From NCBI GenBank assembly GCA_018970175.1, contig JAGWWV010000004.1, positions 1 through 64,000 on the forward strand: 64,000 bases of DNA, in the 5' to 3' direction. The notes under the pieces are model-generated. The model had not been told where the DNA came from, did not search any database, and saw only the letters and a program-made list of their open reading frames with translations. Positions within the stretch are counted from its first letter, which is position 1. Each line of letters opens with the position of its first letter. Shown here one piece after another: positions 34,751-43,897 of this stretch. Source of the stretch: Acidobacteriota bacterium (lineage in GTDB: Bacteria; Actinomycetota; Acidimicrobiia; Acidimicrobiales; Ilumatobacteraceae). The translations under genes were made by a program, and so were the position numbers.

Positions 34751-35392
34751 ATGGGAAAGCCGCGTTCAGCCGCATCGCGAGCGAAGGTTGTCGCCGAGCG
34801 ACTTGCCGGCGAGTTTCCCGAGGCGCGTTGTGAACTCGACCATCACAATCCGTTCGAATTGTTGGCGGCGACGATTCTCTCCGCGCAGTGCACCGACGCC
34901 CGCGTGAACATGGTGACACCCGCGTTGTTCGCCGAGTTTCCGACACCGGACGATCTCGCAAATGCCGATGTGTCGCGCGTCGAACAGTTGGTGAAGTCGA
35001 CGGGCTTCTACGCGTCGAAGGCGAAGAATCTCATCGGCATGGCGCGAGCACTCGTCGAGCGTTTCGACGGTGAGGTTCCGCGCGACCTCGAAGATCTGGT
35101 GACGTTGCCCGGTGTCGGGCGAAAGACGGGCAACGTCGTTCGCAGCGTCGCATTCGATCTGCCCGGTCTGCCCGTCGACACCCATGTCGGGCGCCTGTCG
35201 CGACGGCTCGGACTGACGACCCAGGAAGACCCGGTGAAGGTCGAGCTCGAGTTGAACAAGTTCCTGCCACCCGAGGAGTGGGGACGCTTCAGTCTCCGGC
35301 TGATTCTTCACGGTCGCCGCACATGCGACGCGCGCAAACCGAAATGCCGCGACTGCGTCCTTCTCGACATCTGTCCATCCGGCAAGCCGTGA
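34751..35392 (+). CDS. nth: Endonuclease III
   Basis: 213 residues from MGKPRSAASRAKVVAERL (ATG at 34751). Base-excision repair glycosylase/AP lyase: AATILSAQCTDARVN, helix-hairpin-helix LPGVGRKTGNVV with the catalytic Lys, catalytic Asp in PVDTHVGRLSRRLG, and the C-terminal [4Fe-4S] motif C-x6-C-x2-C-x5-C (CDARKPKCRDCVLLDIC). Divergent from mshD. Confidence 0.95.
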   Translation: MGKPRSAASRAKVVAERLAGEFPEARCELDHHNPFELLAATILSAQCTDARVNMVTPALFAEFPTPDDLANADVSRVEQLVKSTGFYASKAKNLIGMARALVERFDGEVPRDLEDLVTLPGVGRKTGNVVRSVAFDLPGLPVDTHVGRLSRRLGLTTQEDPVKVELELNKFLPPEEWGRFSLRLILHGRRTCDARKPKCRDCVLLDICPSGKP

Positions 35393-35419
35393 ACGCCCTG
35401 ATCTGGGAGACTGCACCAC

Positions 35420-35668
35420 ATGGCCGCATCACGAGGTAAGCAGTCGAACGGCACCCCGCGGGGCGAGACCCTCATGGCGCTGCGCAACGAGCTGGAAGCC
35501 TTCGGCGAGACACTCAACCGTACGCGCGACCGGGCCGTTGAACTCGAGAACCGGCAGGGGGTTCGTCAACAAGAGGACATCCACCGCGCAATCGTCGAGA
35601 TCGCGCGTTCGGTCGATTCGGCCCGCAAGGCCGTTGACCGGGCGCTCAAAATAGCCAAGAACACCTGA
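35420..35668 (+). CDS. Small helical hypothetical protein
   Basis: 82 residues, no family recognised. Strongly charged and predicted helical (LRNELEAFGETLNRTRDRAVELENR, then IVEIARSVDSARKAVDRALKIAKN), so a coiled coil or antiparallel helical pair is likely. It sits 27 bases after nth and 23 bases before hisC on the same strand. Codon use matches its neighbours, which supports it as real. Confidence 0.68.
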   Translation: MAASRGKQSNGTPRGETLMALRNELEAFGETLNRTRDRAVELENRQGVRQQEDIHRAIVEIARSVDSARKAVDRALKIAKNT

Positions 35669-35691
35669 GCCGCCCTCGGTAGCGTTGTCGC

Positions 35692-36753
35692 GTGACGCGA
35701 ATCCCCCTGCGCAGTGATCTTCGTGCCCTGTCGGGCTACCACTCGCCGCAGGTCGACGTCCCCGTTCGGTTGAACACGAACGAGGCTCCCTTCTCGCCTC
35801 CCGCCGCGTGGCTCGACGAGGTGGCCGCCGCCGCGCGCGACATCGACTGGAACCGTTACCCCGATCGCGCGGCAACCGAGTTGCGCGAGGGCATCGCGGC
35901 CCTGCACGGCGTGTCGGTCGATCAGGTGTTCGTCGCCAATGGTTCAAACGAGGTGCTGCAGTCGATCCTTCTTGCCTACGCGGGGGCGGGCGGCAACGTC
36001 ACCATGTTTTCGCCGACCTACCAGATGCACGCGCAAATCGCCCGCGTGGTGGGTGCGACCGTCGTCGAGGGCAAGCGCAATGCCGACTTCACGCTCGACC
36101 GCGGCGAAATCGAGCGCGTCGTGGCGGCGTCGAAGCCGGCCGTGTCATTCATCTGTTCGCCCAACAACCCGACGGGAACCGTCGAGCCACGCGACAACGT
36201 CGAGGCGATGCTCGCGGTCGCGCCGGGTGTCGTGGTGGTCGACGAGGCCTATGCGCAGTTCTCCCCGTGGTCGGCACTCGAACTGGTGAACGACGATTCA
36301 CCGCTCGTTGTCACCCGTACGTTTTCGAAGACCTGGTCGATGGCCGCCGCTCGACTCGGCTATCTCGTCGGACCTCGTTGGTTGGTTGCCGACATGGAGG
36401 CCGTCGTTCTTCCGTACCACCTCGACGCGTTCAAGCAGCGTGCAGGTTTGCTCGCGCTCAAGTTCGTCGGTGACATGGAGGCACGCGTGCGTGACATCGT
36501 GGCCGGCCGCGACAAGATCGTCGATGCATTTTCGCGCTTGCCCGTCACTTCGTGGCCGAGCGGTGCGAACTTCGTGCTGTTCCGCCCCGACACACTGGCA
36601 GGCACGACGGTATGGCAGGGTTTGCTCGACCGCGGCGTACTCGTGCGCGACTGCAGCAGTTGGGCCGGTCTCGACAATTGCCTGCGGGTCACGGTTGGTA
36701 CCGACGCAGAGAACGAGGCGTTCATCGCCGCAATGAAAGAGGTGCTCGCATGA
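35692..36753 (+). CDS. hisC: Histidinol-phosphate aminotransferase
   Basis: 353 residues, GTG start. PLP aminotransferase fold I: LNTNEAPFSPP, ANGSNEVLQSILLAY, CSPNNPTGT, DEAYAQF, and the PLP Lys in RTFSKTWSMAAARLGYLVG. It converts imidazole-acetol phosphate to histidinol phosphate. First gene of hisC-B-H-A-F, all joined by ATGA or TTGA overlaps. Confidence 0.95.
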   Translation: MTRIPLRSDLRALSGYHSPQVDVPVRLNTNEAPFSPPAAWLDEVAAAARDIDWNRYPDRAATELREGIAALHGVSVDQVFVANGSNEVLQSILLAYAGAGGNVTMFSPTYQMHAQIARVVGATVVEGKRNADFTLDRGEIERVVAASKPAVSFICSPNNPTGTVEPRDNVEAMLAVAPGVVVVDEAYAQFSPWSALELVNDDSPLVVTRTFSKTWSMAAARLGYLVGPRWLVADMEAVVLPYHLDAFKQRAGLLALKFVGDMEARVRDIVAGRDKIVDAFSRLPVTSWPSGANFVLFRPDTLAGTTVWQGLLDRGVLVRDCSSWAGLDNCLRVTVGTDAENEAFIAAMKEVLA

Positions 36754-37343
36754 GCCGCAGTGCACGGGTCGAACGCACTACCAAGGAAACCAGCATCACG
36801 GTCGACTTGAACCTCGACGGCAGCGGCGTGGCCGAGGTGTCGACGGGCATCCCGTTCTACGACCACATGATCGACCAGGTCGCCCGGCACGGCGGGTTCG
36901 ACCTGACGCTCGTCGCCAAGGGTGACCTGCACATCGACACCCATCACACGGTCGAAGACGTCGCGCTTGCGCTTGGTGAGGCGTTCCGCAAGGCCGCAGG
37001 CGATCGTGCGGGTGTGCGGCGCTTCTCCAGCGGTCGCTACCCGCTCGACGAGGCGGTCATCGACATCGTGCTCGACCTTTCGGGTCGTCCGTTCGTGTAC
37101 TGGGAGGTGCCGATCCCCGAGTGCATTCCGCTCGGTAATCCGCCCTTCGACCCGAACTTGGCCGAGCACGCAATCTCGTCGTTCGCCACCGCGGCCAACA
37201 TCACCCTTCACGTCACGTTGGTGCGGGGCAGCAACGTCCACCACATCGTCGAGGCGGCGTTCAAGGGCCTTGGACGCTCGCTGCGCGATGCCGTGCGCAT
37301 CGAGGGTGGGGGAGTTCCCTCGACGAAGGGCGTCCTTGCATGA
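36750..37343 (+). CDS. hisB: Imidazoleglycerol-phosphate dehydratase
   Basis: 197 residues from the ATG at 36750, overlapping hisC by four bases. Monofunctional HisB length with the metal-binding motifs GIPFYDHMIDQVARHGGFD and DTHHTVEDVALALGEA and the mirrored HHIVEAAFKGLGR. The phosphatase half found in enterobacterial HisB is absent, as usual in Actinobacteria. Confidence 0.96.
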   Translation: MSRSARVERTTKETSITVDLNLDGSGVAEVSTGIPFYDHMIDQVARHGGFDLTLVAKGDLHIDTHHTVEDVALALGEAFRKAAGDRAGVRRFSSGRYPLDEAVIDIVLDLSGRPFVYWEVPIPECIPLGNPPFDPNLAEHAISSFATAANITLHVTLVRGSNVHHIVEAAFKGLGRSLRDAVRIEGGGVPSTKGVLA

Positions 37344-37966
37344 CGGCTCCGCTCGTTGCGGTGCTCGACTACGGAATCGGCAACCTCAGTTCGGCACAAA
37401 AAGCCCTCGTGCGCATGGGCGCCGATGCCCGGCTCACTCGTGATGCCGGTCTCGTTGCCGATGCTGCCGGTGTCGTGTTGCCGGGTGTCGGGGCGTTCGG
37501 AGCGTGCATGGATGCCCTGCGCGGTGCGGGTCTCGAACCGGTCGTGCATGCGGCCGTCGATTCGGGTCGACCATTCCTCGGAATCTGTGTGGGGATGCAA
37601 CTGCTCTTCGAGGCCAGCGACGAAGACCCCGCACACACCGGACTCGGCGTGATTCCGGGTCGCGTTGTCGCGATTCCCGACACCGTGCGCAAGCCGCAGA
37701 TGCAGTGGAACGAATTGAACGTGCGAACTGCTGATCCGATTTTCGCGGGATTGCCTGCGGTGCCGTGGGTGTATTTCGTGCATTCGTACGCCGCGCGCCC
37801 CACCGATCCGTCGGTGGTCGTGGCGACGTGTGATTACGGCGCCGAACTGACGGCAGTGGTGCGTCGTGGCAACGTCGTGGCCACTCAGTTCCATCCCGAG
37901 AAGTCGGCGGCCGACGGTCTTGCGATTCTCGGCAACTTCGTTGCGTCGTGCGGTGGTGGCCAATGA
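37340..37966 (+). CDS. hisH: Imidazole glycerol phosphate synthase, glutaminase subunit
   Basis: 208 residues. Class I glutamine amidotransferase: DYGIGNLSS, oxyanion/PGVGAFG, nucleophile Cys in GICVGMQLLFE, and the His-Glu pair in TQFHPEKSAADG. It feeds ammonia to HisF. Four-base overlaps with hisB and hisA. Confidence 0.96.
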   Translation: MTAPLVAVLDYGIGNLSSAQKALVRMGADARLTRDAGLVADAAGVVLPGVGAFGACMDALRGAGLEPVVHAAVDSGRPFLGICVGMQLLFEASDEDPAHTGLGVIPGRVVAIPDTVRKPQMQWNELNVRTADPIFAGLPAVPWVYFVHSYAARPTDPSVVVATCDYGAELTAVVRRGNVVATQFHPEKSAADGLAILGNFVASCGGGQ

Positions 37967-38697
37967 CCGACTTCGTCGTGTATCCCGCCATCGACCTTCG
38001 CGGCGGCAACGTCGTGCGGCTTCGCCAGGGCGATTACGCCGACGAAACCGTGTACGGCGACGACCCGCTGTCAGTTGCCGAGTCGTTCGTCGCTGCCGGA
38101 GCGACATGGGTGCACATGGTCGACCTCGATGCGGCAAAGGGTGACGCCGCCGAGAACCGGCCGGTCATCGCGCGCGTCGCATCGGCTCTTGCGGGTCGCG
38201 CCCGATTGCAGGTCGGCGGCGGCGTGAGGGGAGTGGCCGATGCCTCGGCCCTTGCTGATGCCGGTGTGTCGCGGGTGGTCATGGGTTCGGCCGCGGTCCG
38301 CGAGCCGTCGCTCGTCACCGATGTCACGACGAAGGTCGGTGTCGCCGTTGCCGTGGGTCTTGACCACCGGGCGGGAATTCTCGCCACCGAGGGATGGACG
38401 CAGTCATCGGGGGTCGGTCTCGCCGATGCACTCGGCAGGTATCCGACGGCGGCGTGCGCCGTTATCACTGACATCTCACGTGACGGCATGTTGTCTGGCC
38501 CCGACATCGACGGGTTGTCGAGCGCGGCGCGCAATGCCCCGATGCCGATCATCGCAAGTGGAGGTGTGGGTACGGTCGACGACATCGTGGCTCTTGCGGC
38601 GATTCCCAACATCGACGGCGTCATCACCGGCAAAGCCATTTACGAGGGGCGCTTCACGCTGGCCGAGGCGCTACGCGCAGTGGGGGGTCGCCGTTGA
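37963..38697 (+). CDS. hisA: ProFAR isomerase
   Basis: 244 residues from the ATG at 37963. TIM barrel with [13 protein letters not shown] (catalytic Asp), [27 protein letters not shown] (second Asp) and [11 protein letters not shown]. The VGGGVR wording matches classical HisA rather than the bifunctional actinobacterial PriA, whose equivalent is usually SGGIRDD. No trpF is seen in the window. Confidence 0.94.
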   Translation: MTDFVVYPAIDLRGGNVVRLRQGDYADETVYGDDPLSVAESFVAAGATWVHMVDLDAAKGDAAENRPVIARVASALAGRARLQVGGGVRGVADASALADAGVSRVVMGSAAVREPSLVTDVTTKVGVAVAVGLDHRAGILATEGWTQSSGVGLADALGRYPTAACAVITDISRDGMLSGPDIDGLSSAARNAPMPIIASGGVGTVDDIVALAAIPNIDGVITGKAIYEGRFTLAEALRAVGGRR

Positions 38698-39458
38698 ACG
38701 TCGCACGTGTCATCCCGTGTCTCGACGTCACCGACGGTCGCGTCGTGAAGGGCGTCAACTTCGTCGGTCTGCGCGACGCGGGTGACCCGGTCGAACTTGC
38801 CGCCCGTTACGACGCCGAGGGCGCCGACGAACTCGTGTTTCTCGACATCACCGCCTCGTCCGACAACCGCCGCACCACCATTGACATGGTCGAACGTGTC
38901 GCAGCCGAGGTCTTCATTCCCTTCACGGTGGGCGGCGGCATTCGCACGCTCGAAGATGCGCGCTCGATGCTGCGCGCCGGCGCCGACAAGGTCAGTGTCA
39001 ACACCTCGGCCGTGCAGCGACCGGAACTGATCACCGACATCGCCGACGTCTTCGGCGCGCAGTGCTGCGTGTGTGCAGTCGACGCCAAGCGGCGTGCCGG
39101 CGGCAGCGGATGGGAGGTCTTTCTGCACGGCGGTCGCACCCCGACCGGCATCGATGCCATCGAATGGGTCGCAGATGCAGTCCGTCGTGGTGCGGGCGAG
39201 ATTCTCCTCACGTCGATGGATCGCGACGGAACTCGCGAGGGTTTCGACATCGAACTCACCCGCGCCGTGTGCGACGCGGTCAACGTTCCGGTCATCGCGA
39301 GCGGTGGCGTGGGCACGCTGGCACACCTCGTCGCCGGCGTCACACGAGGCGGGGCAAGCGGTGTGCTCGCCGCATCGATCTTCCACTTCGGCGAACACAC
39401 CGTCGCACAGGCCAAGGCGGCAATGTCGGCCGCCGGTGTGCGCGTGCGGCCCGCCTAG
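38694..39458 (+). CDS. hisF: Imidazole glycerol phosphate synthase, cyclase subunit
   Basis: 254 residues with a TTG start overlapping the hisA stop (TTGA). [15 protein letters not shown] (catalytic Asp), [22 protein letters not shown] (second Asp) and [12 protein letters not shown] are canonical HisF. It cyclises the intermediate using ammonia from HisH. Last gene of the first his block; an opposite-strand NTF2-like gene follows. Confidence 0.96.
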   Translation: MNVARVIPCLDVTDGRVVKGVNFVGLRDAGDPVELAARYDAEGADELVFLDITASSDNRRTTIDMVERVAAEVFIPFTVGGGIRTLEDARSMLRAGADKVSVNTSAVQRPELITDIADVFGAQCCVCAVDAKRRAGGSGWEVFLHGGRTPTGIDAIEWVADAVRRGAGEILLTSMDRDGTREGFDIELTRAVCDAVNVPVIASGGVGTLAHLVAGVTRGGASGVLAASIFHFGEHTVAQAKAAMSAAGVRVRPA

Positions 39459-39461
39459 TCG

Positions 39462-39923
39462 CTACTTGTCGCCGGTGGCGACTTCTCTGTTGCCTTCGGT
39501 CCAGAGCGTGTTCAGGATGCGGTACTTGATGCGCCAGCCATCGGGGGTACGTACGAGGTTGTCGAGGTACTCGCCGGCGACGACGTAGTGCGGGCCGTTC
39601 TTTGCCTCTTTGCGGATGTGCTGGGCGAAGAGATAGGCGCGGCTCGTGGCGGTGTCGCCGTCGACGACGATCTCTTGCGAGCCCGTGATGTGCTGGCTGG
39701 CGTCGAGATGTCCGAGCGCGGCGCGGATGCGAGCCCAGATGGCGTCGATGCCCTCGAGCAGCGGACTGCCGAGGTGCGCCGTCGCGTCGGGTGCGAACAC
39801 CTTCGAGAAGAGTTCACGGTCGTTCTTGTCGAGTGCCCAGCAGTAGCGCGAGATCACGTTGCGAATCTCTTGGTGGTCGAGGAGTTCGCGGACTGCCGGG
39901 TCGCTGGTGCTGTGCTGAGCCAT
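39462..39923 (-). CDS. SnoaL-like/NTF2 superfamily protein
   Basis: 153 residues. LLDHQEIRNVISRYCWALDKNDRELFSKVFAPDATAHLG and the closing GEYLDNLVRTPDGWRIKYRIL are typical of SnoaL_4-type NTF2 folds with a conical hydrophobic pocket. No clear catalytic pair can be assigned, and function is unknown. It is a lone minus-strand gene inside the plus-strand his/trp run, four bases from the hisF stop. Confidence 0.82.
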   Translation of the reverse strand: MAQHSTSDPAVRELLDHQEIRNVISRYCWALDKNDRELFSKVFAPDATAHLGSPLLEGIDAIWARIRAALGHLDASQHITGSQEIVVDGDTATSRAYLFAQHIRKEAKNGPHYVVAGEYLDNLVRTPDGWRIKYRILNTLWTEGNREVATGDK

Positions 39924-39969
39924 GCCCGAACGCTAGTGCGCGGCGAAAACGGGTTTTTATCGGACACCG

Positions 39970-40317
39970 GTGGCAGATACCGTGCCAGCCGTGAGCGACG
40001 CGCGCGAGAAGCTGCCGATCAAGATGCTGAACGACCGCCTGCTCGTGCGGATTCCCCAGAGCGAGGGTGAACGTCGGTCTTCGGGCGGCATTCTCATCCC
40101 TGCCACGGCGCAGATCTCGAAACGACTGGTCTGGGCCGAAGTCGTCGCACTCGGACAGAACGTGCGCGCCGCCGAAGTCGGCGACAACGTTTTGTTCAGC
40201 CCCGACGACCGCTACGAGGTCGAGGTGGGCGGCGACGACTACATCATGTTGCGCGAACGCGACCTGCACGCAGTGGCGGCGTCGCGAATCGAGGGCAGTA
40301 CGGGGCTGTACCTGTGA
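39970..40317 (+). CDS. GroES-like co-chaperonin
   Basis: 115 residues from the GTG at 39970 (a second GTG at 39991 is possible). Cpn10 fold: IKMLNDRLLVRIPQSEGERRSSGGILIP mobile-loop region, VVALGQNVRAAEVGDNVLF, and YIMLRERDLHAV. No groEL is adjacent. The stop overlaps the hisI start (GTGA), so it is co-expressed with histidine and tryptophan enzymes. Probably an accessory copy, since the main groES is usually with groEL. Confidence 0.88.
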   Translation: MADTVPAVSDAREKLPIKMLNDRLLVRIPQSEGERRSSGGILIPATAQISKRLVWAEVVALGQNVRAAEVGDNVLFSPDDRYEVEVGGDDYIMLRERDLHAVAASRIEGSTGLYL

Positions 40318-40679
40318 GCGGCTCGGAACCCGCCCTCACCCCCGTCGCGCTCGTCGACGAGCAATTGGCCACCGTGAAGTTCAATTCCGACGGCTTGGTT
40401 CCCGTCGTCACGCAGGACGTGGCGACGAAGCAGGTGCTGATGATGGCGTGGATGAACGCCGACACCCTCCGCATGACCCTCACCGAGGGGCGCATGGTCT
40501 ATTGGAGCCGCAGCAGAAAAGAGGTGTGGCGCAAGGGCGACACCAGCGGCGACCGCCAGTTCGTGCGCGAGGCGTTCTACGACTGCGACGGCGACACCCT
40601 GCTGTTTCTCGTCGAACAGGAAGGCCGCGGCGCGTGCCACACCGGTGAAGTGAGCTGCTTCTACCGAAAGTTCGGTTGA
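40314..40679 (+). CDS. hisI: Phosphoribosyl-AMP cyclohydrolase
   Basis: 121 residues, GTG start. LMMAWMNADTLRMTLTEGRMVYWSRSRKEVWRKGDTSG is the core signature, followed by DCDGDT (Mg-binding Asp residues) and GACHTGEVSCFY (zinc Cys residues). Monofunctional; hisE (pyrophosphohydrolase) is not in the window. Coupled to groES-like upstream and trpE downstream. Confidence 0.96.
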   Translation: MSGSEPALTPVALVDEQLATVKFNSDGLVPVVTQDVATKQVLMMAWMNADTLRMTLTEGRMVYWSRSRKEVWRKGDTSGDRQFVREAFYDCDGDTLLFLVEQEGRGACHTGEVSCFYRKFG

Positions 40680-42199
40680 TGCGCCCCTCACTCGACGAGT
40701 TCCGCGCCCTCGCCGCCAAGCATCCGATCGTGCCCGTGTGGGCCGAAGTGCTGGCCGACCTCGAAACCCCCGTCTCGGTGTTCGCGAAGGTCGTCGGTAA
40801 CGACAACGGATTCCTCTTCGAATCGGTCGAGCACGGTGAGCGCTGGAGTCGATTCTCCTTCGTCGGGCGTGATCCTTCGGCTCGGCTGGTTCTGCGCGAC
40901 GGGAGTGTCGAGGTCAGTGGCACGTTGCCCGACGGCGTGCCAACCGACCGCGGCATCCTCGCCGCGATGGAGGCCTTGTTGCGCATCTACGAAGCACCGC
41001 TCTTTCCCGACCTGCCTCCGTTGCAGAGTGGTCTCGTCGGGTACGTGGGTTACGACGTCGTGCGCGAAGTCGAAAATCTTCCCGATGCGCCGCCCGACGC
41101 ACGCAACCTGCCCGACGCCGTCGTCAACGTGATCGGGTCACTGGTCGCCTTCGACCACTGGCGTCAGCGCCTCTACGTACTCGAGAGCGTCTCGACCGTT
41201 GGTGCCGACATCGACGCCGCCTACGCCGCGGCGACGTCGCGCATCGAGGAAACCGTCGCGCGACTCGCCCGACCCCTTCCGTACAGTCCGGTCGAGCCGC
41301 CCGTGCAGGGTGAAGAAGTGCCGAGCATCGAGTCCTCGTTGCCGAACGGTGCGTACCAACGTGCGGTGGAAGTCGCGAAGGAGCACGTACGAGCCGGCGA
41401 CATCTTCCAGGTGGTGTTATCACAGCGCTTCGACGTTGCCCTCGAGGCCGAACCGTACGACGTGTATCGCGTGTTGCGTCAGGTGAATCCGAGCCCGTAC
41501 ATGTACTTCGTCCGCGAACCCGAATTATGCATCGTCGGCAGCTCGCCCGAGCCGTTGGTGCAGTTGTCGCACGGCCGCATCACCAGCCGACCCATTGCCG
41601 GCACTCGCCGCCGCGGACGCGACGATGAGCACGACCGACGTCTCGCCGGCGAACTGCGCGAGAACCCCAAAGAGGTGGCCGAGCACGTGATGCTGGTCGA
41701 CCTCGCGCGCAACGACGTCGGACGCGTGGCCGAGTTCGGCTCGGTGAAGGTCGATGAACTGATGACCCTCGAGCGCTACAGCCACGTCATGCACCTCACG
41801 TCGCAGGTGTCGGGTCAATTACGTGAAGGTTTGACCCCGGTCGACCTGCTGCGCGCCACCATGCCGGCCGGAACCGTGAGCGGTGCACCAAAGGTCCGGG
41901 CGATGGAAATCATCGACGCGCTCGAGCCCGTGAAGCGCGGTCCGTATGCAGGGGTCGTGGGGTACATCGACTTCAGCGGCAACCTCGACGTTGCCATCGC
42001 CATCCGCACGATGTTCGTGCGTCCCGACGGCCACGGTGGCTGGATCGCGAGCCTGCAAGCCGGTGCCGGAATCGTCGCCGACAGCGACCCGAACGACGAG
42101 AACCTCGAGTGCCACAACAAGGCTGCCGCTCTACTTGCGGCAATTCCTGCGGCGCGCCGCATGACCGCCCGCCGCCGTGCGGCAGGAACCGAGGTCTGA
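40679..42199 (+). CDS. trpE: Anthranilate synthase component I
   Basis: 506 residues from the ATG at 40679, which shares one base with the hisI stop; an adjacent TTG gives one residue more. NGFLFESVEHGERWSRFSFVGRDP is the N-terminal Trp-feedback region (FLFES corresponds to LLES). The chorismate-binding core has EPLVQLSHGRITSRPIAGTRRRG, ENPKEVAEHVMLVDLARND and AGTVSGAPKVRAMEII. Feedback inhibition by tryptophan is expected. Its partner trpG is not in the window. Confidence 0.96.
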   Translation: MRPSLDEFRALAAKHPIVPVWAEVLADLETPVSVFAKVVGNDNGFLFESVEHGERWSRFSFVGRDPSARLVLRDGSVEVSGTLPDGVPTDRGILAAMEALLRIYEAPLFPDLPPLQSGLVGYVGYDVVREVENLPDAPPDARNLPDAVVNVIGSLVAFDHWRQRLYVLESVSTVGADIDAAYAAATSRIEETVARLARPLPYSPVEPPVQGEEVPSIESSLPNGAYQRAVEVAKEHVRAGDIFQVVLSQRFDVALEAEPYDVYRVLRQVNPSPYMYFVREPELCIVGSSPEPLVQLSHGRITSRPIAGTRRRGRDDEHDRRLAGELRENPKEVAEHVMLVDLARNDVGRVAEFGSVKVDELMTLERYSHVMHLTSQVSGQLREGLTPVDLLRATMPAGTVSGAPKVRAMEIIDALEPVKRGPYAGVVGYIDFSGNLDVAIAIRTMFVRPDGHGGWIASLQAGAGIVADSDPNDENLECHNKAAALLAAIPAARRMTARRRAAGTEV

Positions 42200-42985
42200 A
42201 TGTCTCTGGTGCAGTCTCGCGTGAAGCGCGACTTCGTCCGCGTGCAGGGTGACGACGCCGAGTCGTACCTGCAGTCGCAGTTGAGCAACCAGATCGCCGG
42301 CCAGCCCGTGCGTTCGGCACGCTGGTCGTTGCTGCTCGACCCGACGGGCAAGTTTGTCGCGGCCGTTCGGGTGACCCGCTTCGAGGACACCGTCTTCGTG
42401 CTCGACACCGAGCCGGGCTTCGGTGACGCAGTCGTGGCTCGTCTGAACAGATTCAAGATTCGCGTGAAGGCCGAGATCGGAACGCTCGATTGGCAGTGCG
42501 TCGCACTGCGGGGGCCCGGTGCCCGTGCGACGGCAGTCTCGCTCGGGCGCGTCGCGTCCGACGGTCTCGTTGTCGATGCGTGGTGGGGTGGGGACGACGC
42601 AGTCGACCTCGTCGGTGCGACCGTCGCCGACGTGCCCGAAGTCGCGCGGTGTTCCGACGCCGAGTTCGACGCGCTGCGTGTCGCCGCGGGTTGGCCGATT
42701 GCGGGAACCGACTTTGCCGCGGGTTGTATTCCGGCCGAAACCGGGCTGGTGCGCACTGCCGTCAGTTTCACGAAGGGCTGCTATCCGGGCCAGGAACTCG
42801 TCGAGCGCATGGACTCGCGTGCGGTCACCGCACCCTTCACCCTGCGACTCGTCGACGACGGCGGCTACTCGGTCGGCGACGCCATCGGTGATGGTGCGGT
42901 CGTGACATCGGTTGGTGGGGGCAAGGCGATCGTTCGCGCAAAGCGCGACGCTGCCGAACTCGGCGAACCGCTCGGACCCGCCTGA
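42200..42985 (+). CDS. ygfZ: YgfZ/GcvT family folate-binding protein
   Basis: 261 residues, ATG immediately after the trpE stop. The signature FTKGCYPGQELVERM with its conserved Cys identifies YgfZ, a tetrahydrofolate-binding protein that helps maintain certain Fe-S enzymes. Convergent with the M50 protease gene, eight bases away. Confidence 0.9.
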   Translation: MSLVQSRVKRDFVRVQGDDAESYLQSQLSNQIAGQPVRSARWSLLLDPTGKFVAAVRVTRFEDTVFVLDTEPGFGDAVVARLNRFKIRVKAEIGTLDWQCVALRGPGARATAVSLGRVASDGLVVDAWWGGDDAVDLVGATVADVPEVARCSDAEFDALRVAAGWPIAGTDFAAGCIPAETGLVRTAVSFTKGCYPGQELVERMDSRAVTAPFTLRLVDDGGYSVGDAIGDGAVVTSVGGGKAIVRAKRDAAELGEPLGPA

Positions 42986-42993
42986 CGATTCAC

Positions 42994-43854
42994 TCAGTCG
43001 CGACGAACCAGCGTCATCTGTTCGGCGAGCCTCATCCACGCCTGGGCACCGTCGTGATCGCCCGTCGCGCTGAGCGACACCGACACACGTGCGGCGAGCT
43101 CGGCCGACGGAGACGAACGGAAGAGGTTGGCCCCCTCGCGGGCCGCGGCCTCGTGGGCTCCTGCATCTTGCAGCGCGGCGACGAAGGCGAGCGGTGTGAG
43201 CCTGGCCCGCATCCCCTCGATGCCGCGTTCGGCACGCAGCATCTGTACCTGCAGAACGAGAAGCACTGCGGCGAAGGGGAGAAATCCCTGAAGGACCGGC
43301 ATCACGATTGCGCAGGCGACCCCGATCGACGAGACGGCCACGCTGAACCACAGCATCGCTGATCGTCCGCGCCTCGGCGCAAGCCATTCGACCAACAACC
43401 CGAGAATTGACCCGCCGTCGAGGGGGAGGATCGGGATGAGATTGACGACGGCAAGAGCGATGCCGGCCCACCAGATGCTGATCGTCGCATCGCTGAGGGC
43501 GATGTCGGCACGTGAGAACGGATTGGCACCAAGGAGCAACAACACCACGACGGCGGCGGTGAACTGTGCGGTGGCGCCGGCCACTGCGATACCTGCGCGT
43601 TCCCATCGGGTGAGCGGCCGACGCGGCACGTACGAGGCGTATCCGGCGAGGAAATCGAGCGAGATTTCGGCGTATGAACCGGTTGCCCGAGCTGCGGCGG
43701 CGTGGCCGAGTTCGTGGATCAACGTGAACACGGCGATCGAACCCGCCGCCCAGAGTCCCTGCGATCCTCCGTAGAGCAAAACGACGATCACGAGGAACAA
43801 AAGGAAGCCGGGTCGGATCTCCACGCGGAAGCCGAACAGTCGGAAAACGCCCAC
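42994..43854 (-). CDS. M50 family (site-2-protease-like) membrane metalloprotease
   Basis: 286 residues. TLIHELGHAAAARATG is the HExxH zinc motif in the first membrane region, and NLIPILPLDGGSILG supplies the third ligand (LDG motif), as in SpoIVFB/Rip-type proteases. Five to six hydrophobic segments precede an about 80-residue helical, Ala-rich soluble tail with possible TPR-like helices. Likely cleaves membrane-embedded regulators; the substrate is unknown. Divergent from ppdK. Confidence 0.88.
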   Translation of the reverse strand: MGVFRLFGFRVEIRPGFLLFLVIVVLLYGGSQGLWAAGSIAVFTLIHELGHAAAARATGSYAEISLDFLAGYASYVPRRPLTRWERAGIAVAGATAQFTAAVVVLLLLGANPFSRADIALSDATISIWWAGIALAVVNLIPILPLDGGSILGLLVEWLAPRRGRSAMLWFSVAVSSIGVACAIVMPVLQGFLPFAAVLLVLQVQMLRAERGIEGMRARLTPLAFVAALQDAGAHEAAAREGANLFRSSPSAELAARVSVSLSATGDHDGAQAWMRLAEQMTLVRRD

Positions 43855-43897
43855 TGCATTGAAGGCTACGGCGGGTCGCGCCGTAGACTTCCGTTCC

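Noticed and set aside
34702-34752. Longer mshD start at 34752
   Set aside because: It would overlap the nth start codon and adds 17 residues unlike the family; the GTG at 34701 is preferred, though not proven.
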